This document shows, piece after piece, positions 57,255-64,000 of a stretch of 64,000 bases of DNA; position 1 is the stretch's first letter, and each line of letters starts with the position of its first letter. The stretch covers positions 1 through 64,000 of the forward strand of contig NZ_NIXO01000017.1 of the NCBI RefSeq assembly GCF_002204795.1, read 5' to 3'. The position numbers were made by a program, and so were the translations under genes. The notes under the pieces are model-generated. The model was not told where the DNA came from and did no database searches. It worked only from the letters and a program-made list of their open reading frames with translations. Source of the stretch: Pseudomonas sp. K2I15 (GTDB lineage: Bacteria; Pseudomonadota; Gammaproteobacteria; Pseudomonadales; Pseudomonadaceae).

Positions 57255-59675
57255 TCAGAACAACACCTTCGCCACATCCGCAAACCGCTTGGCAAAGTGC
57301 ACCGTCATCCCTTCCTTCAGGTACTCCGGCAATTCCTCAAAACTCCCGCGATTGGGCTCCGGCAAGATCAACTCGTGAATCTTCTGGCGCCGCGCCGCAA
57401 TCACCTTCTCGCGCACCCCGCCAATCGGCAGTACATGCCCGGTCAACGTCAGTTCGCCGGTCATCGCTACGCCTTTTTTCGGCGCCTGGTTACGCGCCAG
57501 CGACAGCAACGCACTGGCCATGGTCACCCCGGCGCTCGGGCCGTCTTTGGGCGTGGCGCCTTCCGGCACGTGCAGGTGCACGAAGGCTTCGTCGAAGAAC
57601 TTCGGGTCACCGCCAAACGACTTCAGGTTGGAGCTGATGTAGCTGTAGGCAATCTCGGCCGATTCCTTCATCACGTCACCCAGTTGCCCGGTGAGTTTGA
57701 AGCCACGGTTCAGCGTGTGAATGCGTGTGGCCTCGATCGGCAGGGTCGCGCCGCCCATGCTGGTCCAGGCCAGGCCTGTAATCACGCCCGTACCGGACAG
57801 CACTTGCTCATTACGGAACACCGGCATGCCCAAGGACGCTTCCAGGTCCTTGTTGCCGATCTTGATCACCGAGTCCGGCTCATCCAGCAGCTTGACCACC
57901 GCCTTGCGCACCAGTTTGCCCAGCTGTTTTTCCAGCTGGCGCACACCGGCTTCGCGGGCGTAGCCATCGATCAGGGCGCGCAGGGCGCCGTCGCTGATGG
58001 ACAGGCTGTTTTTCGACACGCCGGCTTTTTCCAACTGCTTTGGCCACAGGTGGCGCTTGGCAATCGCGACTTTTTCTTCGGTGATATAGCCCGACAGGCG
58101 AATCACTTCCATCCGGTCCAGCAACGGGCCGGGGATCGAATCCAGGGTGTTGGCGGTGCACACGAACAGCACTTTGGACAGGTCCAGTCGCAGGTCCAGG
58201 TAGTGGTCGAGGAATTCGACGTTCTGTTCCGGGTCCAGGGTTTCGAGCAGCGCCGAGGCCGGGTCGCCCTGGTAGCTCTGGCCCATCTTGTCGATCTCGT
58301 CGAGCATGATCACCGGGTTCATCACTTCCACATCTTTGAGCGCTTGCACCAGCTTGCCCGGCATGGCGCCGATGTAGGTGCGGCGATGGCCCTTGATCTC
58401 GGCCTCGTCACGCATGCCGCCGACGCTGAAGCGGTAGAACGGGCGACCGAGGGATTCGGCAATCGATTTACCTACGCTGGTCTTACCCACACCCGGCGGG
58501 CCCACCAGCAACACGATGGAACCGGCGACTTCGCCTTTGTAGGCGCCCACTGCCAGGAATTCGAGGATGCGACTCTTGATGTCGTCCAGGCCGGCGTGGT
58601 GTTTATCGAGCACTTTGCGGGCGTGCTTGAGGTCGAGTTTGTCCTCGCCATACACGCCCCACGGCACCGAGGTGGCCCAGTCCAGGTAGTTGCGGGTGAC
58701 CGCATACTCCGGCGAACCGGTCTCCAGGATCGACAGCTTGTTCATTTCTTCAGTGATGCGTTTCTGCGCCTGGGTCGGCAGCACCTTACCCACCAGGCGT
58801 AGTTCGAACTGTTCGACGTCGGCGCTGCGATCGTCCTTGGTCAGCCCCAGCTCTTGCTGGATGACCTTGAGCTGTTCCTTGAGGAAGAACTCGCGCTGGT
58901 GCTCGCCGATCTTGCGGTTCACTTCGGCGGAGATTTCTTTTTGCAGGCGCGCGACTTCGACTTCCTTGCGCAACATCGGCAAGACTTTTTCCATGCGCTT
59001 GAGCATGGGCACGCAGTCCAGCACTTGCTGCAGCTCGTTGCCGGTGGCCGAGGTGAGGGCAGCGGCAAAGTCGGTCAGCGGCGACGGGTCGTTGGGGCTG
59101 AAGCGGTTGAGGTAGTTCTTCAGCTCTTCGCTGTACAGCGGGTTGAGCGGCAGCAGTTCCTTGATCGCATTGATCAGCGCCATGCCGTAGGCCTTGACCT
59201 CGTCGGTCGGTTGGGTCGGCTGGTGCGGGTATTCAACTTCCACCAGGTACGGTGGGCGGTGGTGCTTGAGCCAGGTCTTGATCCGCACGCGGGTCAGGCC
59301 CTGGGCGACGAATTGCAGCTTGCCGTTTTCGCGGCTGGCGTGATGCACCTTCACCAGGGTGCCGTACAGCGGCAGGCTGGAGGTGTCAAAGTGGCGCGGA
59401 TCTTCTGGCGGGGTTTCCATGAAGAACAGGGCAAGGGAATGGTGGTCGGATTTGCTCACCAGCTCCAGGGTTTCGGCCCACGGCTCTTCATTGACGATCA
59501 CCGGCAACACTTGCGCCGGGAAGAAAGGCCGGTTGTGGATCGGGATGATGTAGACCTTGTCGGGCAGGTTTTGCCCAGGCAGGGCCAGGCCAGTGTTGGA
59601 GGAAGTGTGTTCAGCGTTTTCCGGGTCGGCGTAGTCGTTGAGGTCGATGTCCGGGAATTCTTGCTGGTCGCTCAT
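57255..59675 (-). CDS. asrA: Lon-family ATP-dependent protease (AsrA type)
   Basis: An 806-residue Lon: N-terminal substrate domain to about 320, AAA+ module with Walker A GPPGVGKT near 391-398 and Walker B IMLDEIDKM, and the protease domain with catalytic Ser near 713 (KDGPSAGV) and Lys near 756 (PIGGVREK). ATG at 59675 starts MSDQQEFPDIDLNDYADPE. Pseudomonads have two Lon proteases; the pairing with the I42 inhibitor and location after pdxJ/cmoAB match P. aeruginosa AsrA (PA0779) rather than the clpX-linked Lon. Stress-induced proteolysis is the expected role. Confidence 0.88.
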   Translation of the reverse strand: MSDQQEFPDIDLNDYADPENAEHTSSNTGLALPGQNLPDKVYIIPIHNRPFFPAQVLPVIVNEEPWAETLELVSKSDHHSLALFFMETPPEDPRHFDTSSLPLYGTLVKVHHASRENGKLQFVAQGLTRVRIKTWLKHHRPPYLVEVEYPHQPTQPTDEVKAYGMALINAIKELLPLNPLYSEELKNYLNRFSPNDPSPLTDFAAALTSATGNELQQVLDCVPMLKRMEKVLPMLRKEVEVARLQKEISAEVNRKIGEHQREFFLKEQLKVIQQELGLTKDDRSADVEQFELRLVGKVLPTQAQKRITEEMNKLSILETGSPEYAVTRNYLDWATSVPWGVYGEDKLDLKHARKVLDKHHAGLDDIKSRILEFLAVGAYKGEVAGSIVLLVGPPGVGKTSVGKSIAESLGRPFYRFSVGGMRDEAEIKGHRRTYIGAMPGKLVQALKDVEVMNPVIMLDEIDKMGQSYQGDPASALLETLDPEQNVEFLDHYLDLRLDLSKVLFVCTANTLDSIPGPLLDRMEVIRLSGYITEEKVAIAKRHLWPKQLEKAGVSKNSLSISDGALRALIDGYAREAGVRQLEKQLGKLVRKAVVKLLDEPDSVIKIGNKDLEASLGMPVFRNEQVLSGTGVITGLAWTSMGGATLPIEATRIHTLNRGFKLTGQLGDVMKESAEIAYSYISSNLKSFGGDPKFFDEAFVHLHVPEGATPKDGPSAGVTMASALLSLARNQAPKKGVAMTGELTLTGHVLPIGGVREKVIAARRQKIHELILPEPNRGSFEELPEYLKEGMTVHFAKRFADVAKVLF

Positions 59676-59790
59676 GGGGCACCTGCATAAGGAAGTATGC
59701 AAGTTAGATGGGGCAGGTCGGCAGTGGTTTCAATGGGCGAGGGCGGTTAGCAACAAATTGCACAATATTTTCGAAACGCTGCTGGACCGA

Positions 59791-59879
59791 TGTGGGAGCG
59801 GGCTTGCTCGCGAATTCGGTGCATCAGTCGCACATGTATTGGCTGACCCATCGCATTCGCGAGCCAGCCCGCTCCCACA
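59791..59879. repeat. Intergenic inverted repeat, family A (copy 11, diverged right arm)
   Basis: Left arm consensus TGTGGGAGCGGGCTTGCTC; right arm GAGCCAGCCCGCTCCCACA has one mismatch. It lies between asrA and the GntR gene. Confidence 0.88.
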
Positions 59880-59896
59880 GGTTGGATTGCGTTTCG

Positions 59897-60886
59897 TCAG
59901 CTGAGTTTGTGCAGGTAGGCGGGTAGCGGCTGTTCGGGCAGCACCGACAGCACCTTCAAACGCTGCAACATCCGCTGCCGGGCCCGTTGCAGGTGCTCGC
60001 GCAGGTTCAGGGCAGCGGCGTCGAATGCGCCATGCAGCAACAGCTCCAGGATCAACCGATGCTCGGCCAGCATCGCCGGATCGGCGCCAATGCCCAGCAG
60101 GCGGTAGAAAATCCGGCTGATGATCATCGGGCTCTGCCCCTGGCGGATCAGCGCGGCGATCTTGCGGTTTTGCAGGCCGGCGAGGCAGTGCTGGTGCAGG
60201 TCTTCCTCGATCTGCTCGATCTCTTCCAGGCTGCAATGGGCGCTGTTCTGCGCGTCGAGCACCCGCTGCAGCATGGCGTGCAGCAGGTCGCGGTCGAGGT
60301 CTGGCGCGCTCTGGCGCAGGGCTTCGGGCTCCAGGCAGGCGCGCAGTTCGTAGTCTTCGGTGACTTCCCGGGCGGTCAGCGGCCCGGCCAGCCATTGGGA
60401 ATAGGGTTCTTTTTCTACCAGGCCACGGTCGCGCAGGCGCATCAGCGCTTCACGCACCACCGCGCGGCTGACGTTGTAGTGCTCGGCGGCGGCCTGTTCA
60501 TCCAGGCGGTAGTGGCCGAAAGCGATGCAGGTGGACAGCGCTGCGCCGATCTCCTCGACGATGCGCTCCCCCAGTGGCCGGGTGTCTACCAGTTCATCTT
60601 CACCGTTGAGGCCCAGGTGCGCATGGCTCAGGGGCAGGCGCAGCGGCTCCATGTCCAGGCCTTCGGGGTTGATCAGGTAACCCCGGCCATCGAAGCGGCA
60701 AATCAGCCCTTCGTCATGCAACAGGTTCAGGGCTTTGCGCACCGGCACCCGGCTGGTGCCGAACAGTTCGGCCAGCGGCGCTTCCAGCAACACCAGGCCA
60801 TGGCGGGCGGTGCCGTGGGTGATTGCGTCGCGCAAAACCTGGTGAATCATCGCGTAACGGGAAGCCGAGGCTGGCACTGCTTTCAT
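59897..60886 (-). CDS. GntR family regulator with two winged-helix domains and FCD-like C-terminus
   Basis: A 329-residue regulator. The first winged helix is at about 10-75 (YAMIHQVLRDAITHGTARHGLVLLEAPLAELFGTSRVPVRKALNLLHDEGLI), the second at about 105-170 (LGERIVEEIGAALSTC... YNVSRAVVREALMRLRDRGLV). A helical FCD-type effector domain follows. Two DNA-binding domains in tandem are rare in GntR proteins. ATG at 60886 was chosen; an upstream ATG at 60931 is possible. It is divergent from the amidase operon and probably controls it through the palindromes in between. Confidence 0.82.
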   Translation of the reverse strand: MKAVPASASRYAMIHQVLRDAITHGTARHGLVLLEAPLAELFGTSRVPVRKALNLLHDEGLICRFDGRGYLINPEGLDMEPLRLPLSHAHLGLNGEDELVDTRPLGERIVEEIGAALSTCIAFGHYRLDEQAAAEHYNVSRAVVREALMRLRDRGLVEKEPYSQWLAGPLTAREVTEDYELRACLEPEALRQSAPDLDRDLLHAMLQRVLDAQNSAHCSLEEIEQIEEDLHQHCLAGLQNRKIAALIRQGQSPMIISRIFYRLLGIGADPAMLAEHRLILELLLHGAFDAAALNLREHLQRARQRMLQRLKVLSVLPEQPLPAYLHKLS

Positions 60887-61010
60887 CGGGTTCTCTGGAG
60901 CAAACGGGTCGGTGGCCGGAGATTCTCTCATAGTTGCGCCTGTCACTCTGCGCCACGTCGGTGGCACTTTTTTGGGGCCTTTAGAGGGTGGATGTTACTT
61001 TTCTGCACAA

Positions 61011-61038
61011 AAATGTACTTATTAATAAAAGATACATT
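61011..61038. promoter_or_regulatory. Candidate GntR operator, site 1
   Basis: ATGTA (61013-61017) and TACAT (61033-61037) form an inverted repeat around a TTATTAATA core. It lies about 80-125 bases upstream of the GntR start, suitable for autoregulation. Confidence 0.4.
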
Positions 61039-61155
61039 ATTTCATTGTGGCCGATTATTAAACGCCCACTGATATTTCTTTTGATGTCTCAAACCCATCT
61101 AGCCTGTGGATCTGCTCCAAAGTGCCGGATGCGCCAAACGCGCTCTTCACAAGAC

Positions 61156-61170
61156 TGGCACGAAAGCTGC
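61156..61170 (+). promoter_or_regulatory. Candidate sigma-54 promoter of the amidase operon
   Basis: TGGCACG-AAAG-CTGC matches TGGCACG-N4-TTGC with one mismatch; GG and GC are correctly spaced for -24/-12. It lies 53 bases before the amidase ATG. No enhancer-binding protein gene is adjacent. Confidence 0.5.
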
Positions 61171-61177
61171 CTTTATA

Positions 61178-61204
61178 AAATGTACATTTTATTAATATGT
61201 ACGT
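61178..61204. promoter_or_regulatory. Candidate GntR operator, site 2
   Basis: Two ATGTAC hexamers (61180-61185 and 61197-61202) flank a TTATTAATA-type core like that of site 1. The element overlaps the expected start point of the sigma-54-like promoter and could block it. Confidence 0.5.
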
Positions 61205-61222
61205 TTTTAAAAGGTCATTCCC

Positions 61223-62566
61223 ATGTCAGACGCCACTTCACTGGCCGAGGATTTCGCCAGCGGTCGCAGCGACCCGGTGCACGCCCTCGAACAGGCGCTC
61301 GTTCACGCGAGCATGGCCCCCAGCGTGTTCATCTCCCTGACCGCCGAGCGCGCCCGCCGTGAGGCCCAAGCGTCCGCTGCCCGCTGGCGTGCCGGCCAGC
61401 CGTTGAGCGTGTTCGACGGTGTGCCCCTGGCCTGGAAAGATTTGTTTGATGTGGCCGGCAGCATTACCACGGCTGGCGCGGCCTATCGCAGCAACGCGCC
61501 GGCCGCTTTGCTGGACGCGCCGAGCGTAGGCCTGCTATGCCGCGCCGGGATGGTCAGCGTGGGCAAGACCAACCTCAGTGAGCTGGCGTACTCCGGCCTG
61601 GGCCTGAACCCGCATTTCGGCACGCCGCACAACCCGAGCAGCGTCGACCAACCGCGAATTCCCGGTGGCTCGTCGTCGGGTTCAGCCGTCGTCGTGGCGG
61701 CCGGTATCGTGCCGATCGCCATGGGCACCGACACCGCAGGCTCCATTCGCATTCCCGCTGCGCTGAATGGCGTGGTGGGTTATCGCAGCAGTTGCCGGCG
61801 CTACAGCCGCGACGGCGTTTTCCCGTTGGCCCATACCCTCGACAGCCTCGGCCCGCTGACCCGCAGCGTGCGCGATGCGCTGGCCATCGACGACCTGCTC
61901 AACGGTCGCGACCAGCGCCAGCCACGCCAGGCCCGCAGCCTCAATGGCCAGCGCTTTTGGGTCGAACAGAGTGTGCTGGAAGACGCCCGCGTCGAACCCG
62001 GCGTGCGCGATAACCTGCAGCAGTGCGTAGACCGATTGAAAACCGAAGGTGCGCTGATTGAAGTGCGCCCCTCGAAGACCTTCCAGGCCACCCTCGACCT
62101 GATCCAGCACCAAGGCTGGCTCGGCTCCTTCGAGGCTTTCGCCCTCCACGAAGCCCTGCTCGACAGCCCCGACGCCGAACAACTCGACCCGCGCGTACGC
62201 CGTCGCCTTGAAGCCGCGCGCACGCTACCCGCCAGCCAGCTGCTGGCGCTCTACGAAGCCCGCCGCCGGCTGCAACAGCAGCTTGTCGATGAACTCGACG
62301 GCGCCATCCTCATCACCCCCACCGTGGCCCACGTTGCCCCGGCCCTGGCGCCACTGGAAGCCGACGATCAACTGTTCGTCAGCACCAACCTCGCCACCCT
62401 GCGCCTGACCATGCCCGGCAGTTTGCTGGACATGCCCGGCGTCAGCCTGCCCAGCGGCCGCGATGCCCTGGGCCTGCCCACCGGCCTGCTGCTCAGCGCC
62501 CCCAGCGGCGAAGACGCGCGCCTGCTTCGGGCTGCCCTGTCAGTCGAAACAGCACTCACTTTTTAA
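61223..62566 (+). CDS. Amidase signature family protein
   Basis: A 447-residue amidase-signature hydrolase. The Ser-cisSer-Lys triad is recognisable: Lys72 ([12 protein letters not shown]), the serine cluster at 150-152 (GGSSSGSA) and nucleophile Ser174 ([10 protein letters not shown]). Such enzymes hydrolyse amides, including ureido and cyclic-amide breakdown products. It is the first gene of a likely operon with a PgdA-like deacetylase (11-base gap) and an MFS carrier, and is divergent from a GntR regulator. The natural substrate is not evident. Confidence 0.9.
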   Translation: MSDATSLAEDFASGRSDPVHALEQALVHASMAPSVFISLTAERARREAQASAARWRAGQPLSVFDGVPLAWKDLFDVAGSITTAGAAYRSNAPAALLDAPSVGLLCRAGMVSVGKTNLSELAYSGLGLNPHFGTPHNPSSVDQPRIPGGSSSGSAVVVAAGIVPIAMGTDTAGSIRIPAALNGVVGYRSSCRRYSRDGVFPLAHTLDSLGPLTRSVRDALAIDDLLNGRDQRQPRQARSLNGQRFWVEQSVLEDARVEPGVRDNLQQCVDRLKTEGALIEVRPSKTFQATLDLIQHQGWLGSFEAFALHEALLDSPDAEQLDPRVRRRLEAARTLPASQLLALYEARRRLQQQLVDELDGAILITPTVAHVAPALAPLEADDQLFVSTNLATLRLTMPGSLLDMPGVSLPSGRDALGLPTGLLLSAPSGEDARLLRAALSVETALTF

Positions 62567-62577
62567 GGAGACACATC

Positions 62578-63456
62578 ATGGCTAAAGACATCCTCTGTGC
62601 ATTTGGCGTCGACGTCGACGCGGTCGCCGGCTGGCTCGGCTCCTATGGCGGCGAAGACTCCCCGGACGACATTTCCCGTGGCCTGTTCGCCGGTGAAATC
62701 GGCGCGCCACGCCTGCTCAAATTGTTCGAGCGCTACGGCCTGCGCACCACCTGGTTTATTCCTGGCCACTCGATGGAAACCTTCCCCGAGCAGATGAAGG
62801 CGGTGGCCGACGCCGGCCACGAAATCGGTGTGCACGGCTACAGCCACGAAAACCCGATTGCGATGACGGCCGAGCAGGAAGAAATCGTTCTCGACAAGTC
62901 CATCGAACTGATCACCCAGGTCACCGGCAAACGCCCCACCGGCTACGTCGCGCCATGGTGGGAATTCAGCAAGGTCACCAACGAACTGCTGCTGAAAAAA
63001 GGCATTAAGTACGACCACAGCCTGATGCACAACGACTTCCACCCGTACTACGTGCGCAAGGGCGACAGCTGGACCAAGATCGATTACAGCCAGCACCCCG
63101 ACACCTGGATGAAACCCTTGGTGCGCGGCGAAGAAACCGACCTGGTGGAGATCCCGGCCAACTGGTACCTCGACGACCTGCCGCCGATGATGTTCATCAA
63201 GAAAGCCCCCAACAGCCACGGCTTCGTCAACCCGCGTCACCTGGAAGAAATGTGGCGCGACCAGTTCGACTGGGTCTACCGCGAGCACGAACACGCGGTG
63301 TTCACCATGACCATCCACCCCGACGTTTCCGGCCGCCCGCAAGTGCTGTTGATGCTTGAACGGCTGATCGAACACATCCAGAGCCATGCCGGCGTGCGCT
63401 TCCTCACCTTCGACGAAATCGCCGATGACTTTATCCGCCGCCAACCGCGTACCTGA
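62578..63456 (+). CDS. Polysaccharide deacetylase family protein, H. pylori PgdA-like
   Basis: A 292-residue NodB-fold metal hydrolase highly similar throughout to Helicobacter pylori HP0310/PgdA. The metal ligands align: Asp14 (VDVDAVAG), His86 and His90 ([10 protein letters not shown]). There is no signal peptide or membrane segment, so it is cytoplasmic here. Peptidoglycan deacetylation was proposed for HpPgdA, but cytoplasmic location and the amidase/MFS/GntR context point to hydrolysis of an imported small amide or cyclic compound, as in allantoinase-like relatives. GGAG lies just before the ATG. Confidence 0.87.
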   Translation: MAKDILCAFGVDVDAVAGWLGSYGGEDSPDDISRGLFAGEIGAPRLLKLFERYGLRTTWFIPGHSMETFPEQMKAVADAGHEIGVHGYSHENPIAMTAEQEEIVLDKSIELITQVTGKRPTGYVAPWWEFSKVTNELLLKKGIKYDHSLMHNDFHPYYVRKGDSWTKIDYSQHPDTWMKPLVRGEETDLVEIPANWYLDDLPPMMFIKKAPNSHGFVNPRHLEEMWRDQFDWVYREHEHAVFTMTIHPDVSGRPQVLLMLERLIEHIQSHAGVRFLTFDEIADDFIRRQPRT

Positions 63457-63498
63457 CACCTGTACCTAACCCCTGGCCCACCTTGCGAGGCGCGATTC

Positions 63499-64000
63499 AT
63501 GTCTATCTACAACAAGCTTGATCTGACTGGCTGGAAACCCCGGCAACTGACGCCCAAGGAAGTGCGTTTCGCCACCTGGATCGCGTTTTTCGCCTGGGTG
63601 TTCGCAGTGTATGACTTCATCCTGTTCGGCACCTTACTGCCGGAAATCGGGCGGCACTTTAATTGGGGTGAAGTGGAGCAAGCGCAGATTGCGACATGGG
63701 TGGCGGTAGGCACCGCCGTGGTAGCGCTGGCCATCGGTCCGATCGTGGACAAGCTGGGTCGGCGCAAAGGGATTATTTTCACCGTGGCCGGTTCGGCGAT
63801 CTGCTCGGCACTGACCGCCATTGGCGGCGCGTGGGGCAAGTCTTCGCTGATCCTGATCCGTTCGCTGGGCGGCCTGGGTTATGCCGAGGAAACCGTTAAC
63901 GCTACCTACCTGAGCGAGCTGTACGCCGCCTCTGACGACCCGAAACTGGCCAAGCGTCGCGGTTTTATCTACAGCCTGGTGCAAGGCGGCTGGCCGGTGG
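63499..64000 (+). CDS. MFS transporter (5' part, cut by window end)
   Basis: The first 167 residues of a major facilitator carrier are present and the frame is open to the window edge. Hydrophobic segments begin near residues 26-48, and the IVDKLGRRKGI loop after helix 2 is the MFS signature; FDFILFGTLLPEIG-like VYDFILFGTLL precedes it. ATG at 63499 is 42 bases after the deacetylase stop, in the same direction, so it probably imports the substrate of this operon. The C-terminal part was not seen. Confidence 0.82.
   Translation, partial: MSIYNKLDLTGWKPRQLTPKEVRFATWIAFFAWVFAVYDFILFGTLLPEIGRHFNWGEVEQAQIATWVAVGTAVVALAIGPIVDKLGRRKGIIFTVAGSAICSALTAIGGAWGKSSLILIRSLGGLGYAEETVNATYLSELYAASDDPKLAKRRGFIYSLVQGGWPV

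Noticed and set aside
57297..58802. Plus-strand open frame of about 500 codons opposite the Lon gene
   Set aside because: A shadow frame of a certain gene; no recognisable motif.

Overview
The window is chromosomal DNA of a fluorescent-group Pseudomonas. The evidence is its high G+C content, the Pseudomonas order of housekeeping genes (yejK, HU, rlmF, valS, holC, pepA, lptFG; lepA-lepB-rnc-era-recO-pdxJ; tadA, cmoAB, icp, Lon/AsrA), Pseudomonas-specific small families (DUF3509, DUF6124, DUF3649/DUF3325), and many intergenic inverted repeats with the core TGTGGGAGCGGGCTTGCTC. No rRNA, tRNA, CRISPR array, transposase or prophage gene was seen.

Layout. 0.1-7.5 kb: an SDR dehydrogenase, a DUF1302/DUF1329 envelope pair and a MalT-like LuxR activator, probably a lipid- or hydrophobe-catabolism locus. 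7.6-13.3 kb: homogentisate catabolism (IclR regulator, hmgA, fahA, maiA) followed by an aromatic-acid MFS carrier. 13.3-19.3 kb: a methyltransferase, a SirB1-like protein, a leucine-dehydrogenase-family enzyme with an altered catalytic residue, a dienelactone hydrolase, an SOS-controlled YebG, a DUF6124 gene behind a structured leader, psiE and DUF3509. 19.6-26.6 kb: serine deamination and transport with a LysR regulator, a ribosome hibernation factor, and a DHA2 exporter with a LysR regulator. 26.6-34.4 kb: an iron locus (fecIRA; a divergent DUF3649-PepSY-DUF3325 operon sharing a Fur box; a second sigma/FecR pair without a receptor). 34.4-45.8 kb: glutaredoxin, yejK, HU, rlmF, valS, holC, pepA and lptFG.

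46-59.7 kb: translation, processing and stress genes: lepA-lepB-rnc-era-recO-pdxJ, a Tat-exported multicopper oxidase overlapping tadA, then on the minus strand cmoB, cmoA, a lysoplasmalogenase, a chagasin-type inhibitor and a Lon protease (AsrA type). 59.9-64 kb: a tandem-wHTH GntR regulator divergent from an amidase, an H. pylori PgdA-like deacetylase and an MFS carrier cut by the window end. The promoter region of this unit holds a sigma-54-like site and GTAC-centred repeats.

Most promising leads: the uncharacterised GntR/amidase/PgdA-like/MFS unit, the structured leader upstream of the DUF6124 gene, the receptor-less sigma/FecR pair, the Lys-to-Asn change in the leucine-dehydrogenase homologue, and the loss of the gene usually found between lepB and rnc.
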